A stretch of DNA of 64,000 bases from positions 1,728,682 through 1,792,681 of the forward strand of contig NZ_MAYN01000008.1 of the NCBI RefSeq assembly GCF_001691555.1, given 5' to 3'. The notes beneath the pieces were generated by a model. It was not told the origin of the DNA and ran no database searches. It saw only the letters and a list, made by a program, of their open reading frames with translations. This DNA is from Pantoea eucrina (GTDB lineage Bacteria > Pseudomonadota > Gammaproteobacteria > Enterobacterales > Enterobacteriaceae). Both the position numbers and the translations under genes were made by a program. Of the stretch, positions 53,359-63,298 are shown piece by piece (position 1 is the first letter of the stretch; each line of letters begins with the position of its first letter).

Positions 53359-54912
53359 ATGTCGCATGCACTGCAGGAAATCTGCCTGGAACCCGGCGAG
53401 GTGGATCTCGCAACCCTGCGTACTATCTATCAGCAGCCGGTGACGTTACAGCTGACGCCCGCGGCGCGCAGTGCTGTGCACCGCGCCCATACTACCGTCA
53501 AAGAGATCGTCGCGTCCGGCAGCGTGGTGTATGGCATCAATACCGGCTTTGGCAAGCTGGCACAGACGCAAATCCCTGCCGCCCGCCTGGCTGAGCTGCA
53601 GCGTAATCTGGTGCTGTCGCACAGCGTCGGTCTGGGCGATCTGCTGCCGGATAACGTCACGCGCCTGGTGATCGCCAGCAAGATTATCAGTCTGGCGCGC
53701 GGCCATTCCGGTGTACGCATTGAGCTGGTGGACGCCCTGCTGGCGCTGTTTAACGCCGGAGTTATGCCCTGTATTCCGGCGAAAGGCTCAGTGGGCGCGT
53801 CCGGCGATCTGGCGCCGCTGGCGCACCTGTCGCTGATGCTGCTGGGTGAAGGTGAGGTGCGCATTGCAGGCGAACGCCTGCCGGCAGCGGAAGGCCTGGC
53901 GCGCGCCGGTCTGACGCCGATTGTGCTCGGGCCGAAAGAGGGACTGGCGCTGCTGAACGGCACCCAGGTTTCTGCGGCCCTGGCGCTGCGCGGCCTGTTT
54001 GAAGCGGAAAATATTTTCTCTGCCGCGCTGATGGCGGGCGCGCTCTCGCTGGAAGCGATCAAAGGCTCCGTTAAACCTTATGATGCGCGTATCCATCAGG
54101 CGCGCGGCCAGCCTGGCCAGATCGCTGTTGCCGCCGCCGTCAGCTCGCTGCTTACCGGCAGCGGGATCCTGCAGTCGCATACCCATTGCGGACGCGTTCA
54201 GGATCCCTATTCCATTCGCTGCGTGCCGCAGGTCATGGGCGCCTGCCTTGATAATCTCAGCCACGCCGCGCGCGTGCTGCAGATTGAGGCTAATGCCGCT
54301 TCTGATAACCCGCTGGTTTTCAGCGACAGCGGTGAGGTGATCTCCGGCGGCAACTTCCACGCCGAGCCGGTGGCGTTTGCTGCTGACATTATTGCCCTCG
54401 CCGTGGCCGAAATAGGGGCTATCTCTGAGCGCCGTCTGGCGCTGCTGCTGGACAGCGGCCTCTCCGGCCTGCCGCCTTTTTTGGTACAGGATGGCGGCGT
54501 GAACTCCGGCTTTATGATTGCCCAGGTGACCGCTGCCGCGCTGGCGTCAGAAAACAAGTCGCTGGCGCACCCCGGCAGCGTAGACAGTCTGCCTACGTCG
54601 GCCAATCAGGAAGATCACGTCTCTATGGCCACCTATGCAGCACGCCGTCTCGGAGAGATGTGTTTTAACACCGCGGCGGTGGTCGGCATTGAAGCGATGG
54701 CGGCCGCTCAGGGCATTGAGTTTCACCGGCCGCTGCAGAGTTCAGCCGTACTTGAACAGGAGATGCAGCGCATCCGCACCAGGGTGGCATTTCTTGCCAG
54801 CGACCGCCTGCTGGCACCCGATATTGAGGCGATGCGTCTGTGGGCCGCTGACGCACAGTGGCCTGAGGCGCTAAAAACGTTGCTGCCGAGCCAGCGCCAG
54901 AACCAGCACTAA
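53359..54912 (+). CDS. hutH: HutH, histidine ammonia-lyase
   Basis: This 517-residue homotetrameric enzyme removes ammonia from L-histidine to give urocanate (first step). The Ala-Ser-Gly triplet that forms the MIO electrophile is A147-S148-G149 in [16 protein letters not shown]. Other blocks are [12 protein letters not shown] near 58-69, [14 protein letters not shown] near 283 and [11 protein letters not shown]. The length is slightly above the usual 505-512. The ribosome site overlaps a HutC operator. hutU follows 10 bases downstream. Confidence 0.96.
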   Translation: MSHALQEICLEPGEVDLATLRTIYQQPVTLQLTPAARSAVHRAHTTVKEIVASGSVVYGINTGFGKLAQTQIPAARLAELQRNLVLSHSVGLGDLLPDNVTRLVIASKIISLARGHSGVRIELVDALLALFNAGVMPCIPAKGSVGASGDLAPLAHLSLMLLGEGEVRIAGERLPAAEGLARAGLTPIVLGPKEGLALLNGTQVSAALALRGLFEAENIFSAALMAGALSLEAIKGSVKPYDARIHQARGQPGQIAVAAAVSSLLTGSGILQSHTHCGRVQDPYSIRCVPQVMGACLDNLSHAARVLQIEANAASDNPLVFSDSGEVISGGNFHAEPVAFAADIIALAVAEIGAISERRLALLLDSGLSGLPPFLVQDGGVNSGFMIAQVTAAALASENKSLAHPGSVDSLPTSANQEDHVSMATYAARRLGEMCFNTAAVVGIEAMAAAQGIEFHRPLQSSAVLEQEMQRIRTRVAFLASDRLLAPDIEAMRLWAADAQWPEALKTLLPSQRQNQH

Positions 54913-54922
54913 GGAACCGATC

Positions 54923-56608
54923 ATGAGCGATACCCTGACGCAGGCCGTGGCCCGCGAAATCCGTGCCCCGCACGGAAGTGAACTGCACTGCGCTAACTGG
55001 CTTATCGAAGCCGCCTGGCGCATGATCCAGAATAACCTTGATCCTGATGTCGCCGAGCGTCCGGACGATCTGGTGGTCTACGGCGGGATCGGCAAGGCCG
55101 CACGTAACTGGCCCTGTTTTGAGCAGATCCTGCGCTCACTGCGCCTGCTGCAGCCGGATGAGACGCTGCTGATCCAGTCCGGCAAACCGGTGGGCGTGTT
55201 TCGCACTCATGCCGATGCACCGCGCGTGCTGCTGGCTAACTCCAACCTTGTACCGCACTGGGCGAACTGGGATCACTTTCATGAGCTGGATCGCGCCGGC
55301 CTGATGATGTATGGCCAGATGACCGCCGGCTCATGGATCTACATCGGTGCTCAGGGCATTGTGCAGGGAACGTTTGAGACCTTTGCTGAAGCGGGACGAC
55401 AGCACTATCACGGCGATCTTGCCGGCCGCTGGATCCTCACCGCGGGCCTCGGCGGCATGGGCGGCGCCCAGCCGCTGGCCGGCGTGCTGGCAGGGGCCTG
55501 CGTTTTAGCGATTGAGTGTCAGGAGTCGCGCATCGATTTTCGCCTGCGCACCCGCTATCTCGATCACAAAGCGCGCACGCTGGATGAGGCGCTGGCGCTG
55601 ATTGAACAGGCGACTGCGGCAAAAGAGGCGATCTCTGTCGGCCTGCTGGGCAACGCGGCAGAGATCCTGCCGGAGCTGGTAAACCGCGCCCGCGCCGGCG
55701 GCATGCGACCCGATATCGTGACCGATCAGACCTCTGCGCACGATCCGGTAAATGGCTATCTGCCGCAGGGCTGGGATGTGGCACGCTGGCAGGCGGAGCG
55801 CCAGCGCAATCCGAAAGCAGTTGAACAGGCGGCGCGCGCCTCTATGGCGGTACACGTCCGGGCCATGCTTGAGTTTCACCATATGGGCGTACCGACCGTG
55901 GACTACGGCAATAACATTCGCCAGGTGGCTCTGGATGAGGGCGTCAGCAACGCCTTTGACTTCCCGGGCTTTGTCCCTGCTTACATCCGTCCGCTGTTCT
56001 GCGAGGGCAAAGGCCCGTTCCGCTGGGTGGCGCTCTCGGGCGATCCTGAGGATATTTATAAAACAGACGCGAAATTAAAAGCGCTGTTTCCGGATAACCT
56101 CAATCTGCATCGCTGGCTCGACATGGCGCAGGCGCGCATCGCCTTTCAGGGTCTGCCCGCCCGTATCTGCTGGCTGGGACTGGGCGAGCGCCATCTGGCT
56201 GCGCTGGCGTTCAACGAGATGGTGCGCAATGGCGAGCTGAAAGCGCCGGTAGTGATTGGCCGCGATCATCTCGACTGCGGTTCGGTGGCGTCTCCTAATC
56301 GCGAAACAGAAGCGATGCGCGACGGCTCGGATGCCGTATCCGACTGGCCGCTGCTTAACGCCCTGCTGAACACGGCCGGCGGCGCCACCTGGGTCAGCCT
56401 GCATCATGGCGGCGGCGTCGGCATGGGTTTTTCACAGCATGCCGGCGTCGTGATTGTCTGTGACGGTACGCCTGAAGCGGATGCGCGGCTGGCGCGCGTC
56501 CTGTGGAATGACCCGGCCACCGGTGTGATGCGGCATGCTGATGCCGGCTACGAGCAGGCGCAGGCGTGTGCCGTGCGGCACGGGCTGAATTTGCCGATGC
56601 TGACCTGA
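54923..56608 (+). CDS. hutU: HutU, urocanate hydratase
   Basis: This 561-residue enzyme uses tightly bound NAD+ to hydrate urocanate to imidazolonepropionate (second step). The urocanase signature [13 protein letters not shown] lies near 175-187, VDYGNNIRQ near 325, and the conserved cysteine block [21 protein letters not shown] near 412. The end [19 protein letters not shown] is also family-typical. It lies 10 bases after hutH with a good ribosome site (AAGGA), so hutH-hutU are one transcript. Confidence 0.96.
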   Translation: MSDTLTQAVAREIRAPHGSELHCANWLIEAAWRMIQNNLDPDVAERPDDLVVYGGIGKAARNWPCFEQILRSLRLLQPDETLLIQSGKPVGVFRTHADAPRVLLANSNLVPHWANWDHFHELDRAGLMMYGQMTAGSWIYIGAQGIVQGTFETFAEAGRQHYHGDLAGRWILTAGLGGMGGAQPLAGVLAGACVLAIECQESRIDFRLRTRYLDHKARTLDEALALIEQATAAKEAISVGLLGNAAEILPELVNRARAGGMRPDIVTDQTSAHDPVNGYLPQGWDVARWQAERQRNPKAVEQAARASMAVHVRAMLEFHHMGVPTVDYGNNIRQVALDEGVSNAFDFPGFVPAYIRPLFCEGKGPFRWVALSGDPEDIYKTDAKLKALFPDNLNLHRWLDMAQARIAFQGLPARICWLGLGERHLAALAFNEMVRNGELKAPVVIGRDHLDCGSVASPNRETEAMRDGSDAVSDWPLLNALLNTAGGATWVSLHHGGGVGMGFSQHAGVVIVCDGTPEADARLARVLWNDPATGVMRHADAGYEQAQACAVRHGLNLPMLT

Positions 56609-56778
56609 CGACCTGGCGCGCAGGGACGCGTGTCCGCGGCTGGTCAGGATGTTATATTCCATAAAGGTATATTCTATAGCCAAATTATTCCGTTTAGCGA
56701 TAGACGCTCCGGCGACATATCACTACAGTGATGACTTACCCCCCGCGCTGGCGCGCGCTGCGACTGGAGCCCTCTGTT

Positions 56779-57936
56779 ATGAGTCTGCCTGCTCTTCTGC
56801 TGGAAAATGCCCTTACCTGGCGTCATCAGTTACATCAACACCCTGAGCTGGGTTATCAGGAGCAGCAGACCAGCGAGCTGGTCGCCCGGGTACTGGAGGA
56901 GGCCGGGCTTCAGGTATTTCGCGGCGTGGCCGGCACCGGCGTCATTGGTACGCTGGAGAACGGTCCGGGTCCGGTGATTGGTCTGCGCGCCGATATGGAT
57001 GCGCTGCCGATTACGGAAAAAGGCAGCGCGCCGTGGAAATCGACCCGGCCTGGCGTGATGCACGCCTGCGGTCACGACGGTCATACCGCCATGCTGCTGG
57101 CTGCCGCCTGTCAGCTCGCTGCCACGCGTGATTTCAGCGGCACCATTCACTTTCTGTTTCAGCCCGCCGAAGAGAACCTCGGCGGCGCACGCCGCATGGT
57201 AGAGGAAGGCCTGTTCTCGCGCTTCCCTATGGATGCCGTCTATGCGATGCACAACTGGCCCGGGCTGCCGCTCGGCACGCTGGCGGTGAATCCGGGGGCG
57301 ATGATGGCGTCGCTCGATTCCTTTGAAATCACCCTTTCCGGCCGCAGCTGTCATGCGGCCATGCCGGAAAGCGGCGCGGACCCGATGGTCGTGGCGGCTG
57401 AGCTGGTGCTGGCGCTGCAGACCATCCCTTCACGCCGTCTGTCACCGCTGGCATCCGCCGTGGTGAGCGTGACGCAGATCCATGGCGGCGAGGCGATTAA
57501 CGTCATTCCGGAGCAGATCACCCTGCGCGGCACGGTACGCTGCCTGCAGCCGGAGGTGCGCGATCGGGTGCGCGGATTGATCGAAGAGTTTGTGACCGCA
57601 CTGCCGCGTCCGTTTGGCGTCAGCGGCGACATTCACTGGTATCCCGGCTATCCGGTGACCGCGAATCACCCTGCCCCGGCACAGCAGGTGCGTGAGGTGG
57701 CAGAGCAGATGCTGGGTGACGCGCAGGTAAAATGGGCGTGCAGCCCGTCAATGGCGTCCGAAGATTTCGCCTGTATGCTGGAAGCCTGTCCGGGCGCCTA
57801 CTTCTGGCTGGGCGCTGACGGCGAAGCGCCTTCTGCGCCGCTGCATAACGCCAGCTACGACTTCAATGATGCGCTGCTGCCGGTGGGGATTACCTTCTGG
57901 CAGAAGCTGGCAGAGCGCGTACTGGCAAAACGCTGA
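56779..57936 (+). CDS. M20-family amidohydrolase (hippurate hydrolase-like)
   Basis: This 385-residue zinc metallopeptidase-fold enzyme has the metal and catalytic motifs HQHPELGYQE near 20-29, RADMDALPI near 74-82, HACGHDGHTAML near 95-106, FQPAEE near 128-133 and a lid domain with GRSCHAAMPESGADP. The family removes acyl groups from amino acids (hippuricase, N-acetyl-amino-acid deacylases). The true substrate is not predictable. ATG 56779 has GGAG. It follows hutU by 170 bases with its own AT-rich promoter-like region, so a hut role is only possible. Confidence 0.88.
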   Translation: MSLPALLLENALTWRHQLHQHPELGYQEQQTSELVARVLEEAGLQVFRGVAGTGVIGTLENGPGPVIGLRADMDALPITEKGSAPWKSTRPGVMHACGHDGHTAMLLAAACQLAATRDFSGTIHFLFQPAEENLGGARRMVEEGLFSRFPMDAVYAMHNWPGLPLGTLAVNPGAMMASLDSFEITLSGRSCHAAMPESGADPMVVAAELVLALQTIPSRRLSPLASAVVSVTQIHGGEAINVIPEQITLRGTVRCLQPEVRDRVRGLIEEFVTALPRPFGVSGDIHWYPGYPVTANHPAPAQQVREVAEQMLGDAQVKWACSPSMASEDFACMLEACPGAYFWLGADGEAPSAPLHNASYDFNDALLPVGITFWQKLAERVLAKR

Positions 57937-57987
57937 GGGCCGTTTTGGTCCGGTAAGCCGGGTGCGCAGAACGGCCTGCTCTCGCGT

Positions 57988-58956
57988 TTACATTCCCGCC
58001 TGCTGCAGCCGGATTTCAGCCTCAGACAGCGTTGCCGCTTCACCCGTTGCCACCAGGCAGCAGGCGAGCTGCAGCCGCAGCGACTGCGGCACGGCACGCA
58101 TGCCGTTCAGCACCTCATCACTCCAGCGCGCGGTCGCTTCAGCCTGTTTGTTCTCCGGCAGCGCTTCCACACGCTCCGGCTGCCGCTCAACCCAGATTTG
58201 CGCCTCACCCGCTGCGCCAGCGATGTAGTTGATCGCCGGACAGCGTAGCGGACTGGCATACACTTCGCCTTCCGTGCCGTTAAGCAAAATAGCGGGCGCG
58301 TCTATCGCCTGGAAAAACGCGCCGACGCGCGGCACATATTCAGGGTGCGACACGCTGGCAAGACGCAGCGCGGCGCGTTCTTCAAACGGCGTGGCCAGCT
58401 TTGCCAGCGTGTGCGCACTGTTACGCACGCCCATCCGCCAGCGCAGCGCCAGCTGTCTGGCCATGGGCGGACAGAGCGTATCGATGGTGATAAACGCCAG
58501 CTCACCGCGATCCAGCGCCGCCTGCGCCTGCGCGGCGCTGGTTACCGCAGCGATGCCTGACGCAGCGAGCACCGCTTCACTGGTTACGCGCGTGGCGTCT
58601 TCGCTGATACCGTGCAGCAGCACCGGAAAACCCAGTTTTACCAGCAGCCGCGCCAGCAGCGGCGTCAGATTGCCCTGACGGCGTGCGCCGTTGTAGCTGG
58701 GGATCACAATCGGCATGGGCCGGCCGGCCGGCGCCTGCAGCCGCAGCATACGCTGCTGCATAGCGTGGTAGAAGCCACGCATTTCGGCTTCGCCTTCGCC
58801 TTTAATCCGCAGCGCAATCAGGATGGCGCCCAGCTCCAGCTCCGGCACCTCCTCTGCCAGCATGGCGCTGTAAAGCGCCACCGCACTGTCGAAATCGATA
58901 TCGCGCGCGTGGTTTTTACCGCGCCCGATCTCTTTAATTATTTTATTCAGTTCCAT
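57988..58956 (-). CDS. ybiB: YbiB, glycosyltransferase family 3-like DNA/RNA-binding protein
   Basis: This 322-residue protein (E. coli YbiB, 320) has the anthranilate phosphoribosyltransferase/TrpD2 fold: N-terminal helices (IIKEIGRGKNHARD near 5-18) and the alpha/beta body with IVIPSYNGARRQGNLTPLLA and RWRMGVRNSAHTLAKL. E. coli YbiB lacks that enzyme activity and binds nucleic acids without sequence preference. It lies 70 bases downstream of dinG on the same strand, as in E. coli, so a DNA-repair link is plausible. Confidence 0.93.
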   Translation of the reverse strand: MELNKIIKEIGRGKNHARDIDFDSAVALYSAMLAEEVPELELGAILIALRIKGEGEAEMRGFYHAMQQRMLRLQAPAGRPMPIVIPSYNGARRQGNLTPLLARLLVKLGFPVLLHGISEDATRVTSEAVLAASGIAAVTSAAQAQAALDRGELAFITIDTLCPPMARQLALRWRMGVRNSAHTLAKLATPFEERAALRLASVSHPEYVPRVGAFFQAIDAPAILLNGTEGEVYASPLRCPAINYIAGAAGEAQIWVERQPERVEALPENKQAEATARWSDEVLNGMRAVPQSLRLQLACCLVATGEAATLSEAEIRLQQAGM

Positions 58957-59026
58957 ATTACGCTTCCTGCTCTCTGGGCGCGCCGCAGTGCGGCGGCCGG
59001 AACGAGTACCCGCTCAGCGCGGCTAC

Positions 59027-61162
59027 TCAGGCTTTTCTTTTGCGCTTGGCGCTTTTTTTCTCTTCCGGCACTGCAGGCTGCTCAATCGGAAATACCGGCA
59101 GCGCCGCCAGCAGCCGGCTGCCATAGCTTTTACTGAGCAGACGGCGATCGTAAATCACAATTTCACCAAAGCACTGATGGCTGCGGATCAGGCGCCCGAC
59201 CTGCTGTATCAGCGTAAACGAGGCGCTGGGCAGACTCTGGACTTCAAACGGATAGCGGCGCAGGCTTTTCAGCCACTCGCCTTCGGTCAAAATTACCGGA
59301 CTGTCTACCGGCGGGAAAGCGATTTTGTGAATATGCACCTGTGACAGCAGATCGCCTTTGAGATCGAGCCCTTCAGCAAACGACTGCAGACCCACCAGAA
59401 TGCTGCTGCTTCCTGCTGTCACGCGTTCACGATGCAGCGTGACGAGCCTGGAGCGCGGCTGATCGCCCTGCACCAGCATCGTGAGACGCAGCTCCGGCAG
59501 CTGCGCAACAAACTGCTGCATCGCCCGTCCGCTGGCAAACAGCACCAGCACGCCTTTATGTTCGCCTTCTGCCATCTGCTGGCGGAAAAAGCGCGCCATC
59601 TCGGCGATGTGCTCAGCTTCATTTGCCAGCAGCGGCTCGTAGCGCATTTGCGGGATCACCAGCTTGCCCTGATCGACATGATTGAAGGGGGAATCCAGCG
59701 CCACAAAACGATCGCCCGCTTTCTCACTCAGCCCTGACATTTCCTGCAGGCGGCTGAAGCTGCTGAGCGAACGCAGCGTGGCTGATGTCACGACCACATG
59801 CGGAATCTTGTGCCACAGCAGTTTCTCAAGCTGGTCGCTGACGCGGATGCCGGCGCAGTGAAACAGCAGGTGCGCCTGCCCTTCGCGCAGTTCACGCGTC
59901 ACCCATTTAGAGACCGGCGCGTTAGAGGCCTTTTCCATTGCGGCCAGCCGCCACAGTTTGCTGATGGCTTCAAACCAGCCGAAGTGACGGTTCAGCTGCA
60001 GAATCGCTTTATGCAGGCGCATGATATCCGCTTTGCCGGTCTGCTCGCCCAGTTCGTTCAGCAGCCCTTCACTCAGGCCGCGCAGCGCATCGCTCAGCTT
60101 AAACAGCCGGGTACAGAGCGTCAGCAGCGCTTCCGGCAGCTCGCCCAGCACAAAACGAAACTCACCCGGCTGATTATCGGGTGGCAGCAGCGGATTCAGC
60201 GCCTGACTCAATGTCTGCAGCAGCTCACGCATCTCTTCGCAGTGCTGTTTCAGCCGTTCAGGATTCGTCAGCGGCGGCGGCGATTTAGGCCGGAACTGCG
60301 CCATGATCGTTTCCACCAGCCGTATGAAGAGATCGAGCTGCAGCCCGCTCCAGCCTGGTGTGATCTCCGCGCTCATCTCCAGTGCGTCACGCGCGACCTC
60401 CGGCAGATGGTGCCCTTCATCCAGTACCAGCATCAGGTGCTTTGCCGGTGGCAGCACTGACTCGTTCTCCATAGCTGCCATTACCAGCGCATGGTTTGCG
60501 ACGACGACGTCAGCCTGCTCAATCTCGCGCCGGGCGACAAAAAAGGGGCATTCGCGATACCAGCGGCAGTGGTGAGCAAGACAGTTGGCTTTATCGGTCG
60601 AGAGGCGCTGCCACAGGCTGTCATCAATCGCTTTCTCAGCGTGATCGCGCAGGCCATCCCATGTATGGCGGCTGAGATCTTTCTCCAGCCGGGAACAGAT
60701 TGTCTGCTCCTCCTTTGAGCCGGTCACCGCCTCTTCATCCAGATAAAACAGCAGATCGCCCTGCTGATCGTCGCTGGCGGCCAGGGCCGCCAGATTACGC
60801 GGACACACATAGCGTCTGCGGCCAAAGGCCGCCGTAAAGGTGAGATCGGGGATGATCTTTTTCAGCAGCGGGAGATCTTTGGTGAAAATCTGATCCTGCA
60901 GCGCTACGTTGGCCGTGCTGATAACCAGCCGTTTGTCATCGGCACGGCTTACCGCAATGCCGGGGATCAGATAAGAGAGCGTTTTACCTACGCCAGTAGG
61001 GGCTTCAATAGCCAGATGGCGCCCCTCATCGCCGGCCAGACTTTTTGCCACTTCGGCAATCATCTGGCGCTGCGGCGCGCGCGGGATAAAGTCAGGAACC
61101 TGCTGCTGCAGCGCTTTATACCATTGCGCGATCTGGCTTTTAATTGCTGCTGTCAGAGCCAT
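59027..61162 (-). CDS. dinG: DinG, ATP-dependent iron-sulfur DNA helicase
   Basis: This 711-residue superfamily-2 helicase (E. coli DinG, 716) of the XPD/FANCJ type moves 5' to 3' and resolves R-loops and other structures. Walker A APTGVGKT is at 54-61, the iron-sulfur cysteines are in CSRLEK, CLAHHC and REC, the DEGH box LVLDEGHHLPE is near 247-257, and motif VI QQVGRLIRS near 655. A perfect LexA box sits 27 bases upstream, so it is SOS-induced. ybiB follows. Confidence 0.95.
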   Translation of the reverse strand: MALTAAIKSQIAQWYKALQQQVPDFIPRAPQRQMIAEVAKSLAGDEGRHLAIEAPTGVGKTLSYLIPGIAVSRADDKRLVISTANVALQDQIFTKDLPLLKKIIPDLTFTAAFGRRRYVCPRNLAALAASDDQQGDLLFYLDEEAVTGSKEEQTICSRLEKDLSRHTWDGLRDHAEKAIDDSLWQRLSTDKANCLAHHCRWYRECPFFVARREIEQADVVVANHALVMAAMENESVLPPAKHLMLVLDEGHHLPEVARDALEMSAEITPGWSGLQLDLFIRLVETIMAQFRPKSPPPLTNPERLKQHCEEMRELLQTLSQALNPLLPPDNQPGEFRFVLGELPEALLTLCTRLFKLSDALRGLSEGLLNELGEQTGKADIMRLHKAILQLNRHFGWFEAISKLWRLAAMEKASNAPVSKWVTRELREGQAHLLFHCAGIRVSDQLEKLLWHKIPHVVVTSATLRSLSSFSRLQEMSGLSEKAGDRFVALDSPFNHVDQGKLVIPQMRYEPLLANEAEHIAEMARFFRQQMAEGEHKGVLVLFASGRAMQQFVAQLPELRLTMLVQGDQPRSRLVTLHRERVTAGSSSILVGLQSFAEGLDLKGDLLSQVHIHKIAFPPVDSPVILTEGEWLKSLRRYPFEVQSLPSASFTLIQQVGRLIRSHQCFGEIVIYDRRLLSKSYGSRLLAALPVFPIEQPAVPEEKKSAKRKRKA

Positions 61163-61188
61163 AATTATTACTGTTGAGTTAATCCGGC

Positions 61189-61204
61189 CTGTATTTTTAC
61201 ACAG
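61189..61204. promoter_or_regulatory. LexA box of dinG
   Basis: CTGTATTTTTACACAG has the CTG-N10-CAG core with the preferred TATATW-like centre. It lies 26 bases upstream of the dinG start, as expected for SOS repression. Confidence 0.85.
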
Positions 61205-61254
61205 TAATCTGACAGCGTCAGCCTCAGCGGGTGATTTTTCGAACCCGCCTCCTG

Positions 61255-61770
61255 TTACAGCAGCTTATACATCAGGGTGGTCGCCTCCATGACCCCTTCC
61301 GTTGAGCAGGCATAGTGCGGAATAGCGCCGGCGATCTGCCAGCCCAGGGAGAGATAAAGCTGGCTGGCCACATCCCCGCTGCGGGTGTCCAGCACCAGCA
61401 GCGTTTTTTCCCGCGTCCGTGCCCGTGCCTCTGCCCGCAGCATCAGCTGACGCGCGATGCCCTGCCGCCGCTGCTGCGGGTGTACCAGCAGCTTGCTGAT
61501 TTCTGCCCGATGGTAACCGTTAGGCATCGTGCAGCTGCTCAGCGTCACGGTTGCTACCGGGATCTGCTCCTGCCATGCCACCAGCAGGTCATCACTCCCG
61601 CCGGATAATGTCGCGATTCTCGCCTGCCAGAAGCGCTCTATCGCCTGCCGATCGCGGGCATCGGTGAAGCCCACGCTGGCGCCGTCCGCCACACAGGCCT
61701 GCAGCAGATCGCTTAACGGCGCGAGCGCGTGTGCTGCGCTGGCAGCAGTAAGCTGAGAGAACGTTATCAT
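61255..61770 (-). CDS. GNAT-family N-acetyltransferase
   Basis: This 171-residue protein has the GNAT acetyl-CoA motif A: AEISKLLVHPQQRRQGIARQLMLRAEA near 103-129 (RRQGIA is the Q/RxxGxG/A loop), and a C-terminal segment YLSLGWQ. The acceptor substrate is unknown. ATG 61770 overlaps the stop of the XRE gene (ATGA), so the two are coupled; an ATG three codons upstream is a possible alternative. Such an acetyltransferase could act on a ligand sensed by the regulator, which is speculation. Confidence 0.85.
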   Translation of the reverse strand: MITFSQLTAASAAHALAPLSDLLQACVADGASVGFTDARDRQAIERFWQARIATLSGGSDDLLVAWQEQIPVATVTLSSCTMPNGYHRAEISKLLVHPQQRRQGIARQLMLRAEARARTREKTLLVLDTRSGDVASQLYLSLGWQIAGAIPHYACSTEGVMEATTLMYKLL

Positions 61771-62330
61771 GGTTTGCATACCGCCAGAATATAACGGGCG
61801 CCCGCCTGCGCATCGGCGCTGAACGCAGATCGTCCCGTCAGGTGAAAACGCAGGCAATCGCCGGCGGCCAGCGTCCAGCGCTGATCTGCCATGACGATCG
61901 TTAAGCCGCCCTTCTGCAACCAGATATGCTGCTCAAGCCCGGACAGGGGTGGCATGTCATAGTGAATATGTGCGCCTGGCGGGAGTACCCCTTCAATCAA
62001 TTCTGTTTTAAACTGCCTTGCAGGAGGAGAAAGGGTACGACGCTGAAAACCGCTGTCGGGATCGTGCCAGCAGGTTTGCTGGTCAGCTTTTATCAGCAGC
62101 ACCGTCTCATCTTCAACCTCCTCCAGAAGACGTGACATTGTCACGCCATAAGCATGACATAACCGGTTGAGTAATGCCGCGGTAGGACTGGTCTCAGCGC
62201 GCTCAATGCGCGACAATGAGGCCCGGCTGATGCCTGTAGCCTGAGCGAGTGTATCCAGCGACCAGCCCTGCTGTTCGCGAAGTTCAGCAAGCCGCAGCGC
62301 CAGCCGGTTATTCGTTTCAGTTGCTGACAT
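61767..62330 (-). CDS. XRE-family regulator with C-terminal cupin domain
   Basis: This 187-residue DNA-binding protein has a helix-turn-helix at about 11-66 (LRLAELREQQGWSLDTLAQATGISRASLSRIERAETSPT) given here in parts, and a cupin beta-barrel sensor at about 95-185 (PPGAHIHYDMPP, LEQHIWLQKGGLTIV, AGDCLRFHLTG). The layout is that of PuuR/SutR-type regulators that bind small ligands. A 30-base near-perfect palindrome lies 10 bases before its ATG, probably its operator. It is coupled to the downstream GNAT gene and divergent from mlrA. Confidence 0.9.
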   Translation of the reverse strand: MSATETNNRLALRLAELREQQGWSLDTLAQATGISRASLSRIERAETSPTAALLNRLCHAYGVTMSRLLEEVEDETVLLIKADQQTCWHDPDSGFQRRTLSPPARQFKTELIEGVLPPGAHIHYDMPPLSGLEQHIWLQKGGLTIVMADQRWTLAAGDCLRFHLTGRSAFSADAQAGARYILAVCKP

Positions 62331-62340
62331 AATGCCCCTT

Positions 62341-62370
62341 TCAAATATGAGAAAAAAATCTCTTATTTGA
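62341..62370. promoter_or_regulatory. Near-perfect 12+12 palindrome upstream of the XRE gene
   Basis: TCAAATATGAGA (62341-62352) and TCTCTTATTTGA (62359-62370) are inverted copies with one mismatch around AAAAAA. The position next to the XRE start suggests an autoregulatory operator. Confidence 0.7.
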
Positions 62371-62401
62371 GAATTAACCGAAAACCGGGATAAAACTCAA
62401 G

Positions 62402-62428
62402 TTGTACAATAAAATAAAGATTGTACAA
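62402..62428. promoter_or_regulatory. Possible MlrA operator upstream of mlrA
   Basis: TTGTACA (62402-62408) and TGTACAA (62422-62428) are inverted with a 13-base spacer, close to the E. coli MlrA target half-sites (TTGTACA-N12-TGTACAA). Lying 54 bases before mlrA, it suggests self-control. Confidence 0.6.
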
Positions 62429-62482
62429 GGCAGCCCCGACGGTTAAGGTGTTTTTATGCAGGTCGCAATATTTGAGGACATT

Positions 62483-63217
62483 ATGGCCTTATACAGTATC
62501 GGCGATGTTGCCGAGCGCTGTGGAATAAACCCGGTAACACTTCGCGCCTGGCAGCGACGTTACGGTCTGTTAAAGCCCCAGCGCACCGAAGGTGGTCATC
62601 GCCAATTTGATGATGAAGATGTTCAGCGTATTGAAGAGATTAAACGCTGGATAGAGAGTGGCGTGCCCGTGGGCAAAGTAAAAGCGCTGCTTGAAGGCGA
62701 AACGATCAATGTACACGATGGCTGGACTGCGCTGCAGGAAGAGCTGATGAGCGTGCTGCGTCACGTACGCGCTTCAAAACTGCGTACCAAAATCGCCACC
62801 ATCGGACGTGAACACCCTATTGATGCACTGATCGATCACGTTTTTGTGCCGGTACGCCAGCGTCTGGGTCTCGATCAAAACACCGCCCGTACCATGTGCA
62901 GTCTGCTGGACGGCGCTATCATCGATTACGTTGCTTTCTGTCTGGCCGGGGCGCGCAAAAAGCCGGGTAAAGATGCGCTGATGATCGGCTGGGCTGTGGA
63001 AGATCGCACCCGTATCTGGCTGGAAGCCTGGCGTCTGGCGCAGCACGGCTGGCGTATTGATGTACTGGCTGAGCCGCTGGATATGCCACGCCCTGAACTC
63101 TTTCCGGGCCAGCATCTGTTTATCTGGACCGGAAAACGGCCAACGCGGCGTCAGCAGGAGCAGTTTGAGCACTGGCAGGCGCAGGGTTTTTCAATACAGA
63201 TGCATGAACCGGCGTAA
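62483..63217 (+). CDS. mlrA: MlrA, MerR-like regulator of csgD
   Basis: This 244-residue regulator has a MerR-type winged helix (about 3-75: [38 protein letters not shown]) and a C-terminal B12-binding-like domain without clear cobalamin histidine motif (about 85-240). It is close to E. coli MlrA (243), which activates csgD for curli and cellulose. ATG 62483 has GAGG; an upstream ATG at 62456 would add nine residues. yohO and yehW follow, as in E. coli, supporting the call. Confidence 0.92.
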   Translation: MALYSIGDVAERCGINPVTLRAWQRRYGLLKPQRTEGGHRQFDDEDVQRIEEIKRWIESGVPVGKVKALLEGETINVHDGWTALQEELMSVLRHVRASKLRTKIATIGREHPIDALIDHVFVPVRQRLGLDQNTARTMCSLLDGAIIDYVAFCLAGARKKPGKDALMIGWAVEDRTRIWLEAWRLAQHGWRIDVLAEPLDMPRPELFPGQHLFIWTGKRPTRRQQEQFEHWQAQGFSIQMHEPA

Positions 63218-63298
63218 TGTAAAACCGCACGTCAGGCCTTTTTCCTGCGCCGGGCGCGCGTTATTATGCCTGACTCCCGGCATCAATCAGGTACTGTA

